Of a stretch of DNA of 64,000 nucleotides, positions 27,266 through 36,072 are shown piece after piece. The position numbers and the translations under genes are program-made. The notes below the pieces were generated by a model. That model was given only the letters and a program-made list of their open reading frames with translations. It ran no database searches and was not told the DNA's origin. The first letter of the stretch is position 1. Each line of letters starts with the position of its first letter. Origin of the DNA: Bradyrhizobium cosmicum (GTDB lineage: Bacteria > Pseudomonadota > Alphaproteobacteria > Rhizobiales > Xanthobacteraceae); the NCBI RefSeq assembly GCF_007290395.2, contig NZ_CP041656.2, positions 4,588,001 to 4,652,000 on the forward strand, written 5' to 3'.

Positions 27266-28162
27266 ATGGACGCCGCACCGGACGACGTTTTCATCGACGA
27301 GATCAGCTTCCCGGCGACCGACGGGTATGCGCTGACCGGCACCCTGTTCCTGCCGCGCGGCGCCAAGCGCCATGCCGTGCTGATCAATTCGGCCACCGCC
27401 GTCCCGCGAAAGATCTACCGCGGCTTCGCCTCCTACCTTGCCCATCGCGGCTGCGCGGTCCTCACTTACGACTATCGCGGCATCGGTGACTCCCGCCAGC
27501 CGGCGATGGTCGGCTACAACCAGCCGAAATCGCTGGTCGGCTTCAAAGCCTCGATGTCGGACTGGGCCGCGCAGGACGTCACCGCCGCGGTGCGCTGGAT
27601 GCGCGAGCGCTACACCACCCTGCCCCTTGCCTATGTCGGCCATTCCTTCGGCGGCCAGGCGCTCGGGCTGATTGCGAACAACACGGAAATATCGCGCGCC
27701 GCGTTCGTGGCCTCGCAGGCCGCGACCTGGCGGCTGATGACGTCGCCGGAGAAATATCGTGTGTTCGCCTTCATGAACCTCATTGGCGTACCGCTCGCCC
27801 ACGCGCTCGGCTACGCACCGGGCTGGGCCGGCATCGGCGAGGACCTGCCCAAGGGCGTCTTCCTGCAATGGGCCGACTGGGTCTCGAGCCCGCGCTATCT
27901 CTTCGATTCAAAGCTGCCCGCGCTGGAGAATTTCGCGAAGTTCAAGGGCGAGCTGCGCGCGATGTGCTTCTCCGACGATCCCTGGGCGACGCGGCCCGCG
28001 GTCGAGCTGCTCACCGGCGGCTTCAGCGCGATCAAACCGGAGGTGCTAACGGTCAAGCCGTCCGACGTCGGTGCCAAGGCGATCGGCCATTTCGGCTTCT
28101 TCCGCCCCGAGCACCGCGACACGCTGTGGCGCGGCGTCGCGGAGTGGATCCAAGGGGAGTGA
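27266..28162 (+). CDS. Alpha/beta hydrolase
   Basis: 298-aa hydrolase with the nucleophile elbow GHSFGG near residue 128, an oxyanion-forming LINSATAVPR near 40, TYDYRGIGDSR, and a C-terminal HFGFFRPEHRDTLW that supplies the catalytic His. The serine-hydrolase type is clear; the substrate is not. It belongs to a bacterial group often annotated as putative lysophospholipase or esterase. It is divergent from the class II DAHP synthase and converges with a small gene, leaving 2 bp between stops. Confidence 0.87.
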   Translation: MDAAPDDVFIDEISFPATDGYALTGTLFLPRGAKRHAVLINSATAVPRKIYRGFASYLAHRGCAVLTYDYRGIGDSRQPAMVGYNQPKSLVGFKASMSDWAAQDVTAAVRWMRERYTTLPLAYVGHSFGGQALGLIANNTEISRAAFVASQAATWRLMTSPEKYRVFAFMNLIGVPLAHALGYAPGWAGIGEDLPKGVFLQWADWVSSPRYLFDSKLPALENFAKFKGELRAMCFSDDPWATRPAVELLTGGFSAIKPEVLTVKPSDVGAKAIGHFGFFRPEHRDTLWRGVAEWIQGE

Positions 28163-28164
28163 CG

Positions 28165-28428
28165 TTAGCGGATGATCGTCGTCAGAGACGAGTAACGCCT
28201 GTTCGGCCTGGCTTCGCCCGGCGCGAATTGCGCAAAGGCATCGCTGACGCGCTTAGCCGGCGGCGTGTCGCCGGCGAAGCGAAACTCCTTTGGCCGCGGC
28301 GCGTAGGTGCTGGCGCTATAATAGGCGTCGTCGAAACGCGCCTCGCCGACGCCGAACACTGCGTCGCACACGAACAGGAGCGCGTAGACTCCCGCGACCG
28401 CTGCGACGATCTCCCTGACAACTGACAT
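28165..28428 (-). CDS. 87-aa protein with N-terminal membrane segment
   Basis: MSVVREIVAAVAGVYALLFVC gives one hydrophobic helix; a polar tail rich in Arg, Ala and Pro follows (YYSASTYAPRPKEF, then RPNRRYSSLTTIIR). I chose the ATG at 28428 because the upstream frame is unrelated and lacks hydrophobic character. The tail would lie in the periplasm if the helix is an uncleaved anchor or signal. The family was not recognised. It converges with the hydrolase gene. Confidence 0.65.
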   Translation of the reverse strand: MSVVREIVAAVAGVYALLFVCDAVFGVGEARFDDAYYSASTYAPRPKEFRFAGDTPPAKRVSDAFAQFAPGEARPNRRYSSLTTIIR

Positions 28429-28663
28429 TCTGATGCCCCACCCTTTGCAGTCAGCATGCACGCCGGTTGCAAAACCTAGGTTTAAGGCGCTGCGGGACTT
28501 GTCGGGAGAGTTTGCAGCCGCTGAGCGGATCGCAGACAATTTTAGCGATCTTGAAAACGATGCCGTGCTGCGGCAGGTCACGGGACCCGGCAGGCCGCAC
28601 TCTCCTTGTCCGCGACCGGCAGGAGTGGCAATCTCTGATGCAATTGGCCCAAGAGATCCGATC

Positions 28664-29038
28664 ATGCCGCGCGCGAGCGCAAATTCACGTCCCCAACTGA
28701 GCGTTCGCATCGATCTTGACGACCGGGGCCGCATCGGCCCCGGGAAGATCGAGCTCCTTGAGCAGATCCGGCAACACGGCTCGATCTCGGCGGCCGGCCG
28801 GGCGATGGACATGTCCTACAAGCGCGCCTGGGATCTCGTGGACGAGATCAACCGTATTTGCGGTCGTGCTGCGGTCGAACCGCAGGCAGGCGGCAAGAAT
28901 GGCGGCGGCGCGATGCTCACGACATTCGGCGCGACCCTGATCGCGCGGTACCGCAAGATCGAGCGCGACGCGGCGCGCGCGGTGCGCAAGGAGCTGACGG
29001 CGCTCAAGTCGGACATCGCACGCTCGCGAAAGTCCTGA
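28664..29038 (+). CDS. ModE-like N-terminal winged-helix LysR-type regulator
   Basis: 124-aa DNA-binding protein resembling the N-terminal domain of ModE: IGPGKIELLEQIRQHGSISA, then AGRAMDMSYKRAWDLVDEIN (recognition helix region), then a GG-rich wing (GGKNGGGAMLT). It has no molybdate-binding (TOBE) domain, so any ligand response is unclear. Proteins of this type often repress molybdate uptake genes, but no such genes are next to it; moaA lies 24 kb away in the window. The ATG at 28664 was chosen over upstream open frame because family proteins begin near here. Confidence 0.83.
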   Translation: MPRASANSRPQLSVRIDLDDRGRIGPGKIELLEQIRQHGSISAAGRAMDMSYKRAWDLVDEINRICGRAAVEPQAGGKNGGGAMLTTFGATLIARYRKIERDAARAVRKELTALKSDIARSRKS

Positions 29039-29043
29039 CGGGC

Positions 29044-29616
29044 TCAGATCACCGGCTCGTCCTTCAGCGCCGAGATCACCTGCTCGCCCTGCGTGGTCAG
29101 GCGATAGGTCACCAGCGGACGGCTCGATGGCGGCTTGCGGGCGACTTCGACGACATAGCCGCGCACCATCAGGGCTTCGAAGCTGCCGTAATAGCCGAAC
29201 ATGCTGATCTGGTTCTGCTTGAGCAGCTTGAACTCGCGCAAGAGACGAATCTCGTTGCCCGACAGCAGCGACCGGCGTACCCGCTGCACGAAACTCGCGC
29301 GCTGCTCGAACCAGGCCTGATCGGGCAATTCGCGCGAGACCGGCGCCGGGTCGCGTTCGCACGGGCGCAGGTCCGGCGCAGCATCGACCTTGACTTCCGG
29401 CAGGCGCGGCATGCTGCTGAGGACAGCGTCCCTGGCAATATCCAGCAACGCGAGCGGCCAGCGCCGCTTGTTGTCCACCATCACCGGCGGCGGCACTACA
29501 TTGTCGCGCACCAATTGTTCGAAGCGTCCGGCGGTCACGCCGACATAGGCCGCGGCCCGGCGGCGGTCGACCATGCGGGTGTCCCGCACGACCTCGCAAG
29601 CAACGTTCTCGTCCAC
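29044..29616 (-). CDS. Putative DNA-binding protein, unknown family
   Basis: 190 aa from a GTG at 29616 with AGGGGA about 7 nt upstream; an ATG at 29574 is the alternative. Residues 15-60 (MVDRRRAAAYVGVTAGRFEQ onward) look like an excisionase/AlpA-type helix-turn-helix. The C-terminal third (FKLLKQNQISMFGYYGSFEA onward, ending TYRLTTQGEQVI) resembles a winged helix of the kind ending in TxxG. It is divergently transcribed from a LysR regulator across 160 bp and converges with the ModE-like gene. A regulatory role is inferred from the two helix-turn-helix-like parts. Confidence 0.65.
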   Translation of the reverse strand: MDENVACEVVRDTRMVDRRRAAAYVGVTAGRFEQLVRDNVVPPPVMVDNKRRWPLALLDIARDAVLSSMPRLPEVKVDAAPDLRPCERDPAPVSRELPDQAWFEQRASFVQRVRRSLLSGNEIRLLREFKLLKQNQISMFGYYGSFEALMVRGYVVEVARKPPSSRPLVTYRLTTQGEQVISALKDEPVI

Positions 29617-29776
29617 CCCAAAATCCCCTGGCGCCTCGTTGCGCAGGCCTGCCGTCCCCCCGGCAAGGCCGGCCAAGCCGGCGGCAACCTAGGCGGGACG
29701 GCCGCTCTCGAAAAGCAGAGAATTTCGCACATGTTGATGCCGTTTCGGCAACAGCTATAATCGGACCGGGGATCTC

Positions 29777-30715
29777 ATGCGCTTTCACTCACCATCCATC
29801 CAATATTTCCACGCGGTCCGCCGCACCGGCTCGATCCGCGCAGCGGCGCGCGTCCTGAACGTCGCCTCGTCGGCGGTGAGCCGCCAGATTCTCAAGCTCG
29901 AACAAGAAGTTGGATCGCCTCTTTTCGAGCGCAATGCGCGCGGCCTGACGCTGACCACGGTCGGCGAGATGCTGGCCCGGCACGTCATGAACGTGCTCCA
30001 GGACCTCGACCGCTTCCGCTCGGACGTCGCGTCGCTCTCCGGTGCCTGGCACGGCACGGTCAGCATCGCCTGCATCGAGTCCCTGACCGAGTCGGTGCTG
30101 CCGGACCTGATCGCCTCGCATCGCGGCCGCGCCCGGCGCGTCAGCTTCACCACCGAGGTGAAAGGATCGTCGGACGTGCTGGAAGCGCTCAGCCGCGGCG
30201 AGGCCGACATCGGCATCGCCATGGCGCTGCGGCATCCGCCGGACCTGCGCCAGGTCGCCTTGAAGCGGTTTCGCCTCGGCGCCATCGTCGCCCGCGAACA
30301 TCCGCTGGCGCGTCGCAAGACGGTCACGCTGGCACAATGCCTCGCCTTTCCCGTCATCAACGCGCTGCCGGAGCTGTCGATCTATCACCTGCTCCAGCCG
30401 CTGATCGCTCAGCTCCCGGAAACGCCGGAGCCGGCAATCCAGGCCAACTCGATCGACCTGATGCGCGAGCTCGCCGCGCGCGGTGTCGGCGTCGCCTTTC
30501 AGACCCAGCTCGGCATCGGCCGCCTGTCGCGCGAGAGCCAGCTCGTGTTCCTGCCGCTCGACAATGCCGGGAGCCCGGTCTGGTCGGACCTCGGCATCTA
30601 TGTCCGCGCCGAGCGCACCCTGCCCGCCTACACCGAGTCGTTTCTTCAAGAGCTCGTGCGTGAGCTCGGCGAGCGCGAGCGGCGGGAGAGCGCGTCCTAT
30701 CCGCAAGTAGCGTGA
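29777..30715 (+). CDS. LysR family transcriptional regulator
   Basis: 312 aa. The N-terminal helix-turn-helix (IQYFHAVRRTGSIRAAARVL, then NVASSAVSRQILKLEQEVG) and FERNARGLTLTTVGE are standard for the family. The C-terminal part is a periplasmic-binding-like effector domain (RGEADIGIAM, then AAR-GVGVAFQTQ). The effector and targets are unknown; divergence from the 190-aa putative DNA-binding protein at 29044-29616 suggests it may control that gene. About 100 bp separate it from the AraC regulator downstream. Confidence 0.9.
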   Translation: MRFHSPSIQYFHAVRRTGSIRAAARVLNVASSAVSRQILKLEQEVGSPLFERNARGLTLTTVGEMLARHVMNVLQDLDRFRSDVASLSGAWHGTVSIACIESLTESVLPDLIASHRGRARRVSFTTEVKGSSDVLEALSRGEADIGIAMALRHPPDLRQVALKRFRLGAIVAREHPLARRKTVTLAQCLAFPVINALPELSIYHLLQPLIAQLPETPEPAIQANSIDLMRELAARGVGVAFQTQLGIGRLSRESQLVFLPLDNAGSPVWSDLGIYVRAERTLPAYTESFLQELVRELGERERRESASYPQVA

Positions 30716-30816
30716 TGAAGTCTGACAGTAGTTTCCCGGGATAGGGCCGATGGTTGGCCATCTGGTAGTTTCCACGGATCGCTCATGCCCTTCCTGACAC
30801 CGCCCAGTATGCCGCC

Positions 30817-31764
30817 ATGCCGGTAAGTCAGCTCACGCCTTCGCGCATCCTTCGCATCGAGCGCTTTTCGGACTTCGACGAGTTTCGGGCCAATGACGTC
30901 CTGGGCCTCGGCGTCAGCACGCCGCTTCGCCCACGCGAGGTCTCGCTGTCTCGCGCCATCCTGCCGCTTCAGGACGGTCTCTTCGTGCTCCAGCGCGCTT
31001 TCCCGCGCCGTCTCGAGGTCGATGTCGGCACCGACCGCGGCATCGGCCTCACCGTGCCATTCTCGTTTCATTCGATCACCAACGGCCACGAGATCGACAA
31101 TTCCATGGTGAATGTCGTCCGCGGCACGGTGCCGATTGATTCCATCGCGCATGGCACGAACACCTATCTGATGATGCGCTACAACTCGGACATGCGCCAT
31201 CGCGGCTGGGCAGACTACGACAGCGGACTCAGCTATGTCCGCCCGCACGATGCCGCCATGGCACGCCTGCGTACCACGATCCTGAGCATGTTCCGCCTGG
31301 CCTCGGATCTCGACAATCCGAGAGAGTTCGACGCGCTCAGCCGCTCGCTCCAGGAGACGCTGCTCTCCTGCCTTGACGACGTCCTGCTGCCGGCCGGCGC
31401 GCTCTCCGCGCCGCGCGGATCTTTCGACAAGCACCGCAGGCTGATTGCTCATCTCGATGAAGTCATTGCGCTGATCCGCGGCAAGCCGCTCTACAGCGAC
31501 GACCTCGCCCGCGCGCTCGGCGTGTCCGTGCGCACGCTCCAGACCGCGACGCATGCTGTGCATGGCGTAAGCCTGCATCACTATCTCAGGCTCAAGCGGC
31601 TGTGGTTCACCCGCATCCAGTTGTTGACCGGCGGCGCCGGATTGAGCGTCAAGGCCGCAGCGCTCGGCAACGGCTTCTGGCACCTCGGCGACTTCGCGCG
31701 GGGTTACAAGATGACGTTCGGCGAAGCGCCGTCCGAGACGCTGGCGCGGGGCCGGCGTCTCTGA
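30817..31764 (+). CDS. AraC family transcriptional regulator
   Basis: 315 aa. The first 200 residues resemble the AraC-binding-like domain 2 (RIERFSDFDEFR opening), and residues 215-315 carry the two-helix-turn-helix domain (LARALGVSVRTLQTATHAVH and AAALGNGFWHLGDFARGYKM, then FGEAPSETL). This FWHLGDFARGYKMTFGE ending is typical of regulators related to the OxyR-independent and aromatic-degradation AraC types. Target genes are unknown. It converges with the UPF0114 gene. Confidence 0.9.
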   Translation: MPVSQLTPSRILRIERFSDFDEFRANDVLGLGVSTPLRPREVSLSRAILPLQDGLFVLQRAFPRRLEVDVGTDRGIGLTVPFSFHSITNGHEIDNSMVNVVRGTVPIDSIAHGTNTYLMMRYNSDMRHRGWADYDSGLSYVRPHDAAMARLRTTILSMFRLASDLDNPREFDALSRSLQETLLSCLDDVLLPAGALSAPRGSFDKHRRLIAHLDEVIALIRGKPLYSDDLARALGVSVRTLQTATHAVHGVSLHHYLRLKRLWFTRIQLLTGGAGLSVKAAALGNGFWHLGDFARGYKMTFGEAPSETLARGRRL

Positions 31765-31782
31765 GCGCGGCCCGATCGCACG

Positions 31783-32364
31783 TCAGCCGTGACCGGCCTT
31801 GCGGTGCCCGCTATCGCTGAGACGATCGACCCAGGCGATGCCGATCGCCGAGATGATGAAGGTCAGGTGGATCAGCACCTGCCACATCACGCCGCTCTCG
31901 GTGAAATTGCTGCGCGTCGTGCCGAGATTGCCGGCCTCGATGAAGGTCCGCAGCAGCGAGATCGAGGAGATGCCGATGATCGCCATCGCCAGCTTGATCT
32001 TGAGCACGCTGGCGTTGACGTGACTGAGCCATTCCGGCTCGTCGGGATGACCGCTCAGGTTCAGCCGGGAGACGAAAGTCTCGTAGCCGCCGACGATCAC
32101 CATGATCAGAAGGTTCGAGATCATGACGACGTCGATCAGCCCGAGCACGACCAGCATGATCTGCTGCTCGCTGGCGTCGAACGAGTGCAGGACCAGGTGC
32201 CAGAGCTCTTTCAAGAACAGCAGCACATAGACGGCCTGCGCGACGATGAGGCCGATATAGAGCGGCACCTGCAGCCAGCGCGAGCCAAAGATGACCTGGG
32301 CAAACAGGCCGATCGGCGGCGGCGGCAAAGGCGTGGCCGAAGGTGCTTTGGGTTCAGACGTCAT
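31783..32364 (-). CDS. UPF0114 (YqhA) family membrane protein
   Basis: 193-aa inner-membrane protein with about four membrane segments. The family core is easy to recognise: WLQVPLYIGLIVAQAVYV, LGLIDVVMISNLLIMVIVGG near 80, and VLKIKLAMAIIGISSISLLR near 125. The function of the family is unknown. GGAG lies about 7 nt upstream of the ATG. It is the last gene of a four-gene run (terB-like, PGPGW-like, terC-like, this gene) with 34 bp to the gene before, suggesting a joint role in membrane or metal-ion stress. Confidence 0.9.
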   Translation of the reverse strand: MTSEPKAPSATPLPPPPIGLFAQVIFGSRWLQVPLYIGLIVAQAVYVLLFLKELWHLVLHSFDASEQQIMLVVLGLIDVVMISNLLIMVIVGGYETFVSRLNLSGHPDEPEWLSHVNASVLKIKLAMAIIGISSISLLRTFIEAGNLGTTRSNFTESGVMWQVLIHLTFIISAIGIAWVDRLSDSGHRKAGHG

Positions 32365-32398
32365 CGATCACTCCGGAGCGGGGGCTGGAAACGTCATC

Positions 32399-33037
32399 TC
32401 AGAGACTCGCGATCACGGGCGCGAGCTCGAGCGAGCCCCGATAGATCATTTCGAAGGCGACGTAAACGATGATGGCAAGACCGACATAGGCGATCCAGCG
32501 CTGCTTCTGGAGCACGCGGCCGAGCAGGTCGGCGGCCACGCCCATCAGCCCGACCGACAACAGCAGGCCGAAGGCCAGAATATAGGGATGCTCGCGCGCG
32601 GCGCCGGCGACCGCAAGCACGTTGTCGAGCGACATCGAGATGTCGGCTGCGACAATCTGAGCCGCCGCCTGCCCGAAGGTCTTGCGTGGCGCCGGCGCGC
32701 TGCTCGCGCCGCCGCCATGGCTGAAGGCGAGCTCGCTGGACTGCGCGGCCTGCTCGCGCAGCTCGCGCCACATCTTCCAGCAGACCCACAGCAGCAGAAC
32801 GCCGCCGGCAAGCAGGAGGCCGATCACCTGCAGAAGCTGGGTTGCAACGCCGGCAAAGACGATGCGCAAGCCGGTGGCGGCAATGATGCCGACGACGATG
32901 GCGCGGCGGCGTTGCTCGGCCGGCAGGCCCGCGGCGGCAAGGCCGATGACGACGGCGTTGTCGCCGGCCAGCACGAGATCGATCAGGATGACCTGGAGCA
33001 GCGCAGACAGCGCGTCGGCAGTAACGAATTCAAACAT
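32399..33037 (-). CDS. TerC family integral membrane protein (YjbE type)
   Basis: 212 aa with about seven membrane segments and the two TerC signature aspartate motifs: IDLVLAGDNAVVIGLA near 20 and AADISMSLDNVLAVAG near 130. These acidic residues in membrane helices fit ion, probably manganese, export as shown for several TerC relatives. It starts 6 bp after the PGPGW-like gene and is part of the terB to UPF0114 operon. Tellurite resistance itself is not implied, since the other ter genes are absent. Confidence 0.92.
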   Translation of the reverse strand: MFEFVTADALSALLQVILIDLVLAGDNAVVIGLAAAGLPAEQRRRAIVVGIIAATGLRIVFAGVATQLLQVIGLLLAGGVLLLWVCWKMWRELREQAAQSSELAFSHGGGASSAPAPRKTFGQAAAQIVAADISMSLDNVLAVAGAAREHPYILAFGLLLSVGLMGVAADLLGRVLQKQRWIAYVGLAIIVYVAFEMIYRGSLELAPVIASL

Positions 33038-33043
33038 GTTTGA

Positions 33044-33394
33044 TCATTTTTCCGGTGTGGACGGATCGAGCCAATGCGGCTTCTTCCGCTCGATCCAGTC
33101 GAAGACCTTCGAACGGGAAGTGCGCAATGCCGGCACGTCCTCGGCGAGCAGTGCAAGTCCCAGCGGCAGCATCCAGACGCCGAGCAGGGGCAGGAACGAC
33201 AGCACGCCGCCGACGACGAGCAGCGCACCCGAGGGGATCCTCACCCAGCGGCTGGACGGCTTGAGCAGGTAGGAGACGGTGTCGCCCACGCGCGCCGGCA
33301 TGCGGTCGACCAGCTTGTCGAGGCGCGGGTCACCACCGGCCATCTGGCTGGTGTCCTTGGTTGCCGTCGTACGTTCGTCCGATGCTGCGCTCAT
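33044..33394 (-). CDS. PGPGW-like transmembrane protein
   Basis: 116 aa from the ATG at 33394, with GGAG about 6 nt upstream. Two adjacent hydrophobic helices (GALLVVGGVLSFLPLLGVWM and LPLGLALLAEDVP) match the PGPGW transmembrane family, although the motif here reads LPLLGVWMLP. The tail is basic (ERKKPHW). It starts 22 bp after the TerB gene and ends 6 bp before terC, so it is an internal member of this operon. Function unknown. Confidence 0.8.
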   Translation of the reverse strand: MSAASDERTTATKDTSQMAGGDPRLDKLVDRMPARVGDTVSYLLKPSSRWVRIPSGALLVVGGVLSFLPLLGVWMLPLGLALLAEDVPALRTSRSKVFDWIERKKPHWLDPSTPEK

Positions 33395-33416
33395 GTTCGC
33401 TCCATTATGCGGTGCG

Positions 33417-33869
33417 TTATTCGGCACGCACCGCGCTCGGCGTGACCTGCTTGGCGCGCGGCAACACCAGCGTCAGCAGGCGTAACAGCTTGATCGCCTG
33501 CACTTCGTGGGGATGCACGTCCTCGTCCGCAGCCGCAACGCGCTCCGACAGCTCCATCAGATGCGACGAGAGCGGGAGATTCGAGACGGGCCGCAGCGTG
33601 TCGATCACCACATTGGCAAAGTCCGGCTCCTCGAGTCGTTCCGCCAGTTCGTCGAATATCGCAAACAGGCGATCGTCGCTCATGTGCGGCGCCAATCCGC
33701 GATCACGGATGAAACGGATCACCTCGTCGCGCTCGACCGGCGAGACGCGCCGGTCGGCGACCGCGACGAGCGCGCCGGCAATCACCAGGGCGACCGCAGC
33801 CTGCTCATTGAGGCGGGTGGGTTCTGTGATCTCGGGCTCGATCGGATTGGAAGTGGCGGCGTCAGACAT
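33417..33869 (-). CDS. TerB-like tellurite resistance domain protein
   Basis: 150-aa all-helical soluble protein of the TerB/DjlA-N superfamily: ALVIAGALVAVADRRVSPVE (the conserved VAxADGxxxxxE region), ELAERLEEPDFANVVI and AADEDVHPHEVQAIKLL, the acidic metal-binding pattern of the family. GGAG lies 7 nt upstream of the ATG. It is the first gene of the terB / PGPGW / terC / UPF0114 operon and may sense or buffer metal ions next to the membrane partners. The exact role is unknown. Confidence 0.87.
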   Translation of the reverse strand: MSDAATSNPIEPEITEPTRLNEQAAVALVIAGALVAVADRRVSPVERDEVIRFIRDRGLAPHMSDDRLFAIFDELAERLEEPDFANVVIDTLRPVSNLPLSSHLMELSERVAAADEDVHPHEVQAIKLLRLLTLVLPRAKQVTPSAVRAE

Positions 33870-34273
33870 CAGGGCTCCTCAGGTTGCGATATGACGCGCG
33901 GAGCTGTGATGGGGACGATTGGGTCGGAGGGAACAGAGAAGGCCCGACGATCGGCCGATCCATCGCATTCGCGCGGGACAGGTCATCCGACATCGCGAGG
34001 TTCGCTGACATCGTCAGCGGCCTCGCCAGAGGGGCCCGGATTCGTGTTCGTTCCACACATAAAGATGGGTCCGCGGGAATCAAGGCGGCGGCACTGCGAC
34101 CAGCCGCCGCATCGGGTTCCATATTGTTGCGCCTGGTTGAGCCATGGTGGCGTGTCCGGTCGCAGCGCCGCTCGCAACGTCTAACAACGGCTAACGAGCC
34201 AGCAATCCGGTTTGGATGCAGATTGGCTCGGGCGCCTCGTTGTATCGGGGCGCGCACACAGGAGCGTGAACCG
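33870..34273. other. Divergent intergenic region, no gene seen
   Basis: About 400 bp between terB (minus) and the MOSC-reductase gene (plus). It is a little less GC-biased than its neighbours. It must hold both promoters. I found no conserved frame, clear hairpin terminator or known RNA. AGGAG at 34260-34264 is the ribosome binding site of the MOSC-reductase gene. Confidence 0.6.
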
Positions 34274-36034
34274 ATGGCCCGGCTGCTTTCAGTGAATGTC
34301 GGCCTGCCGCGCGACGTCGCGTGGCAAGGCAAGACCGTCCATACGGGCGTCTGGAAAACGCCCGTCGAAGGCCCGCGCAGGGTGCGCCGGCTCAACATCG
34401 ATGGTGACGGCCAAGGCGATACGGCAGGTCATGGCGGCGAGCAGCGCGCCGTCTACGTCTATCAGCGCGAGTCCTATCTGTTCTGGCAAAAGCATCTGGG
34501 GCGATCGAACCTGGTTCCTGGACAGTTCGGCGAGAATTTCACTGTCGATGGCCTCGCCGACACCGACGTCTGCATCGGAGACCGCTACAGGATCGGCTCT
34601 GCCCTTTTCGAGGTGACCCAGCCGCGCGTCACCTGCTACCGGCTCGGCATTCGCATGGAGGAGCCCGACATGGCCGCGCTGCTCGTCAGGCACGGCCGGC
34701 CCGGCTTCTATTTCCGCGTGATCGAGGAAGGCGACGTGGAAGCCGGTGACGAGATCACACGGGTCGCAGATGGCCCCGAGCGCATGAGCGTGTCCGAGAT
34801 CAACGCCCTGCTCTACCTGCCGCCCCACCCGCGCGAGCGACTCGCGCGCGCGCTGCGCATCCCGGCGCTGAGCCGCGGCTGGCGGCATTCGTTCGAGGCG
34901 CTGCTCGCGCAACAGCACGACGACAACACGGCCGCGGGAAATGCCGGTCTGGGCCCGACTGCAAGCCCACCTCCGGCCTGGCATGGATTCCGCCCGTTCC
35001 GCGTCTCGCGCAAGATTTCCGAAAGCGGCACTGTGACGTCGCTGATCCTCGATCCCACGGACCAACATCCCGTCGCCGCCGCCCTGCCCGGCCAGTTCAT
35101 CGTCGTACGGCTCGGACCGTCGGTGGCCCCCGCGATGACACGCAGCTATTCGCTGTCGAGCCGCTCCGATGCCGCGTCCTATCGCGTCAGCATCAAGCGG
35201 GAGGCACACGGGGCAGCCAGTCGATATATCGCGGACGAGCTCCGGATTGGCGACGTCGTCGAGGTCGGCGCGCCACGTGGGAGTTTCACGCTGCGCCAGG
35301 ACGCGCGGCCGATCGTCTTGCTGAGTGCCGGCATCGGCGCGACGCCGGTGCTCGCCATGCTCCAGGCGCTTGCCGCGGAAGGCGCGACACGAGAGGTCTG
35401 GTGGCTGCATGGCACCCGCAACGGCCACGAACACGCGTTCGCCGCGGAGGTGCGCAGGCTGCTGGCTGGGCTCGCTCACCATCGCAGCCACATCTGCTAC
35501 AGCGCGCCAGATCCCGCCGATCGCGCCGGGACGGATTTCGACACTGTCGGACGTCTGGATGCTCGCTTGCTCCAAAGCCTCGACGTGCCGCGCGACGCCG
35601 ACTTCTATATCTGCGGACCGGCTGCATTCATGACCGATCTTGCGGCGGGTCTCGGCGCTTTGGGCGTCGCGCCGGATCACATCTACACCGAGCTGTTCGG
35701 CACCAAGCCTTCACTGACGCCGGGCATTGCAGCTACGCCCAGGATTGCCGCGCATCTGCCGGCTGGAGCCCCCGGCCCGGGTCCGATGGTCAGTTTCGTC
35801 CGCAGCGGTCTCAATGTCTGCTGGGGGCCGGCCTATGCCAGCCTGCTCGAACTCGCCGAAGCGTGTGACGTGCCGGTGCGCTGGTCGTGCCGGACGGGCG
35901 TGTGCCACAATTGTGAGAGCGGGCTCGTGGCCGGCAAAGTCAGCTATGCGCCGGATCCCCTCGACCCGGCGGCGGACGGAAATGTCCTGATCTGTTGTGC
36001 GCGCCCCCAAGGCGACGTCGTCGTCGATCTGTGA
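34274..36034 (+). CDS. MOSC domain fused to ferredoxin-NADP reductase and 2Fe-2S ferredoxin
   Basis: 586-aa three-part protein. Residues 1-215 are a YiiM-like MOSC domain (AGHGGEQRAVYVY, VPGQFGENFTVDGL, PRVTCYRLG with the cofactor-binding Cys) with the 3-alpha extension (MSVSEINALLY). Residues about 245-480 are an FAD/NAD reductase (TRSYSLSS for FAD, LLSAGIGATPVLAML, FYICGPAAFM). Residues about 505-586 are a plant-type 2Fe-2S domain with CRTGVCHNC plus a later Cys (LICCA). Electrons would flow NAD(P)H to FAD to iron-sulfur to molybdenum cofactor, as in reduction of N-hydroxylated or toxic compounds. It starts at the ATG 9 nt after AGGAG. A redoxin gene follows 38 bp downstream. Confidence 0.92.
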   Translation: MARLLSVNVGLPRDVAWQGKTVHTGVWKTPVEGPRRVRRLNIDGDGQGDTAGHGGEQRAVYVYQRESYLFWQKHLGRSNLVPGQFGENFTVDGLADTDVCIGDRYRIGSALFEVTQPRVTCYRLGIRMEEPDMAALLVRHGRPGFYFRVIEEGDVEAGDEITRVADGPERMSVSEINALLYLPPHPRERLARALRIPALSRGWRHSFEALLAQQHDDNTAAGNAGLGPTASPPPAWHGFRPFRVSRKISESGTVTSLILDPTDQHPVAAALPGQFIVVRLGPSVAPAMTRSYSLSSRSDAASYRVSIKREAHGAASRYIADELRIGDVVEVGAPRGSFTLRQDARPIVLLSAGIGATPVLAMLQALAAEGATREVWWLHGTRNGHEHAFAAEVRRLLAGLAHHRSHICYSAPDPADRAGTDFDTVGRLDARLLQSLDVPRDADFYICGPAAFMTDLAAGLGALGVAPDHIYTELFGTKPSLTPGIAATPRIAAHLPAGAPGPGPMVSFVRSGLNVCWGPAYASLLELAEACDVPVRWSCRTGVCHNCESGLVAGKVSYAPDPLDPAADGNVLICCARPQGDVVVDL

Positions 36035-36072
36035 AAGCATCGGCATATTCAATACCGATATGGGAGGGCTTG

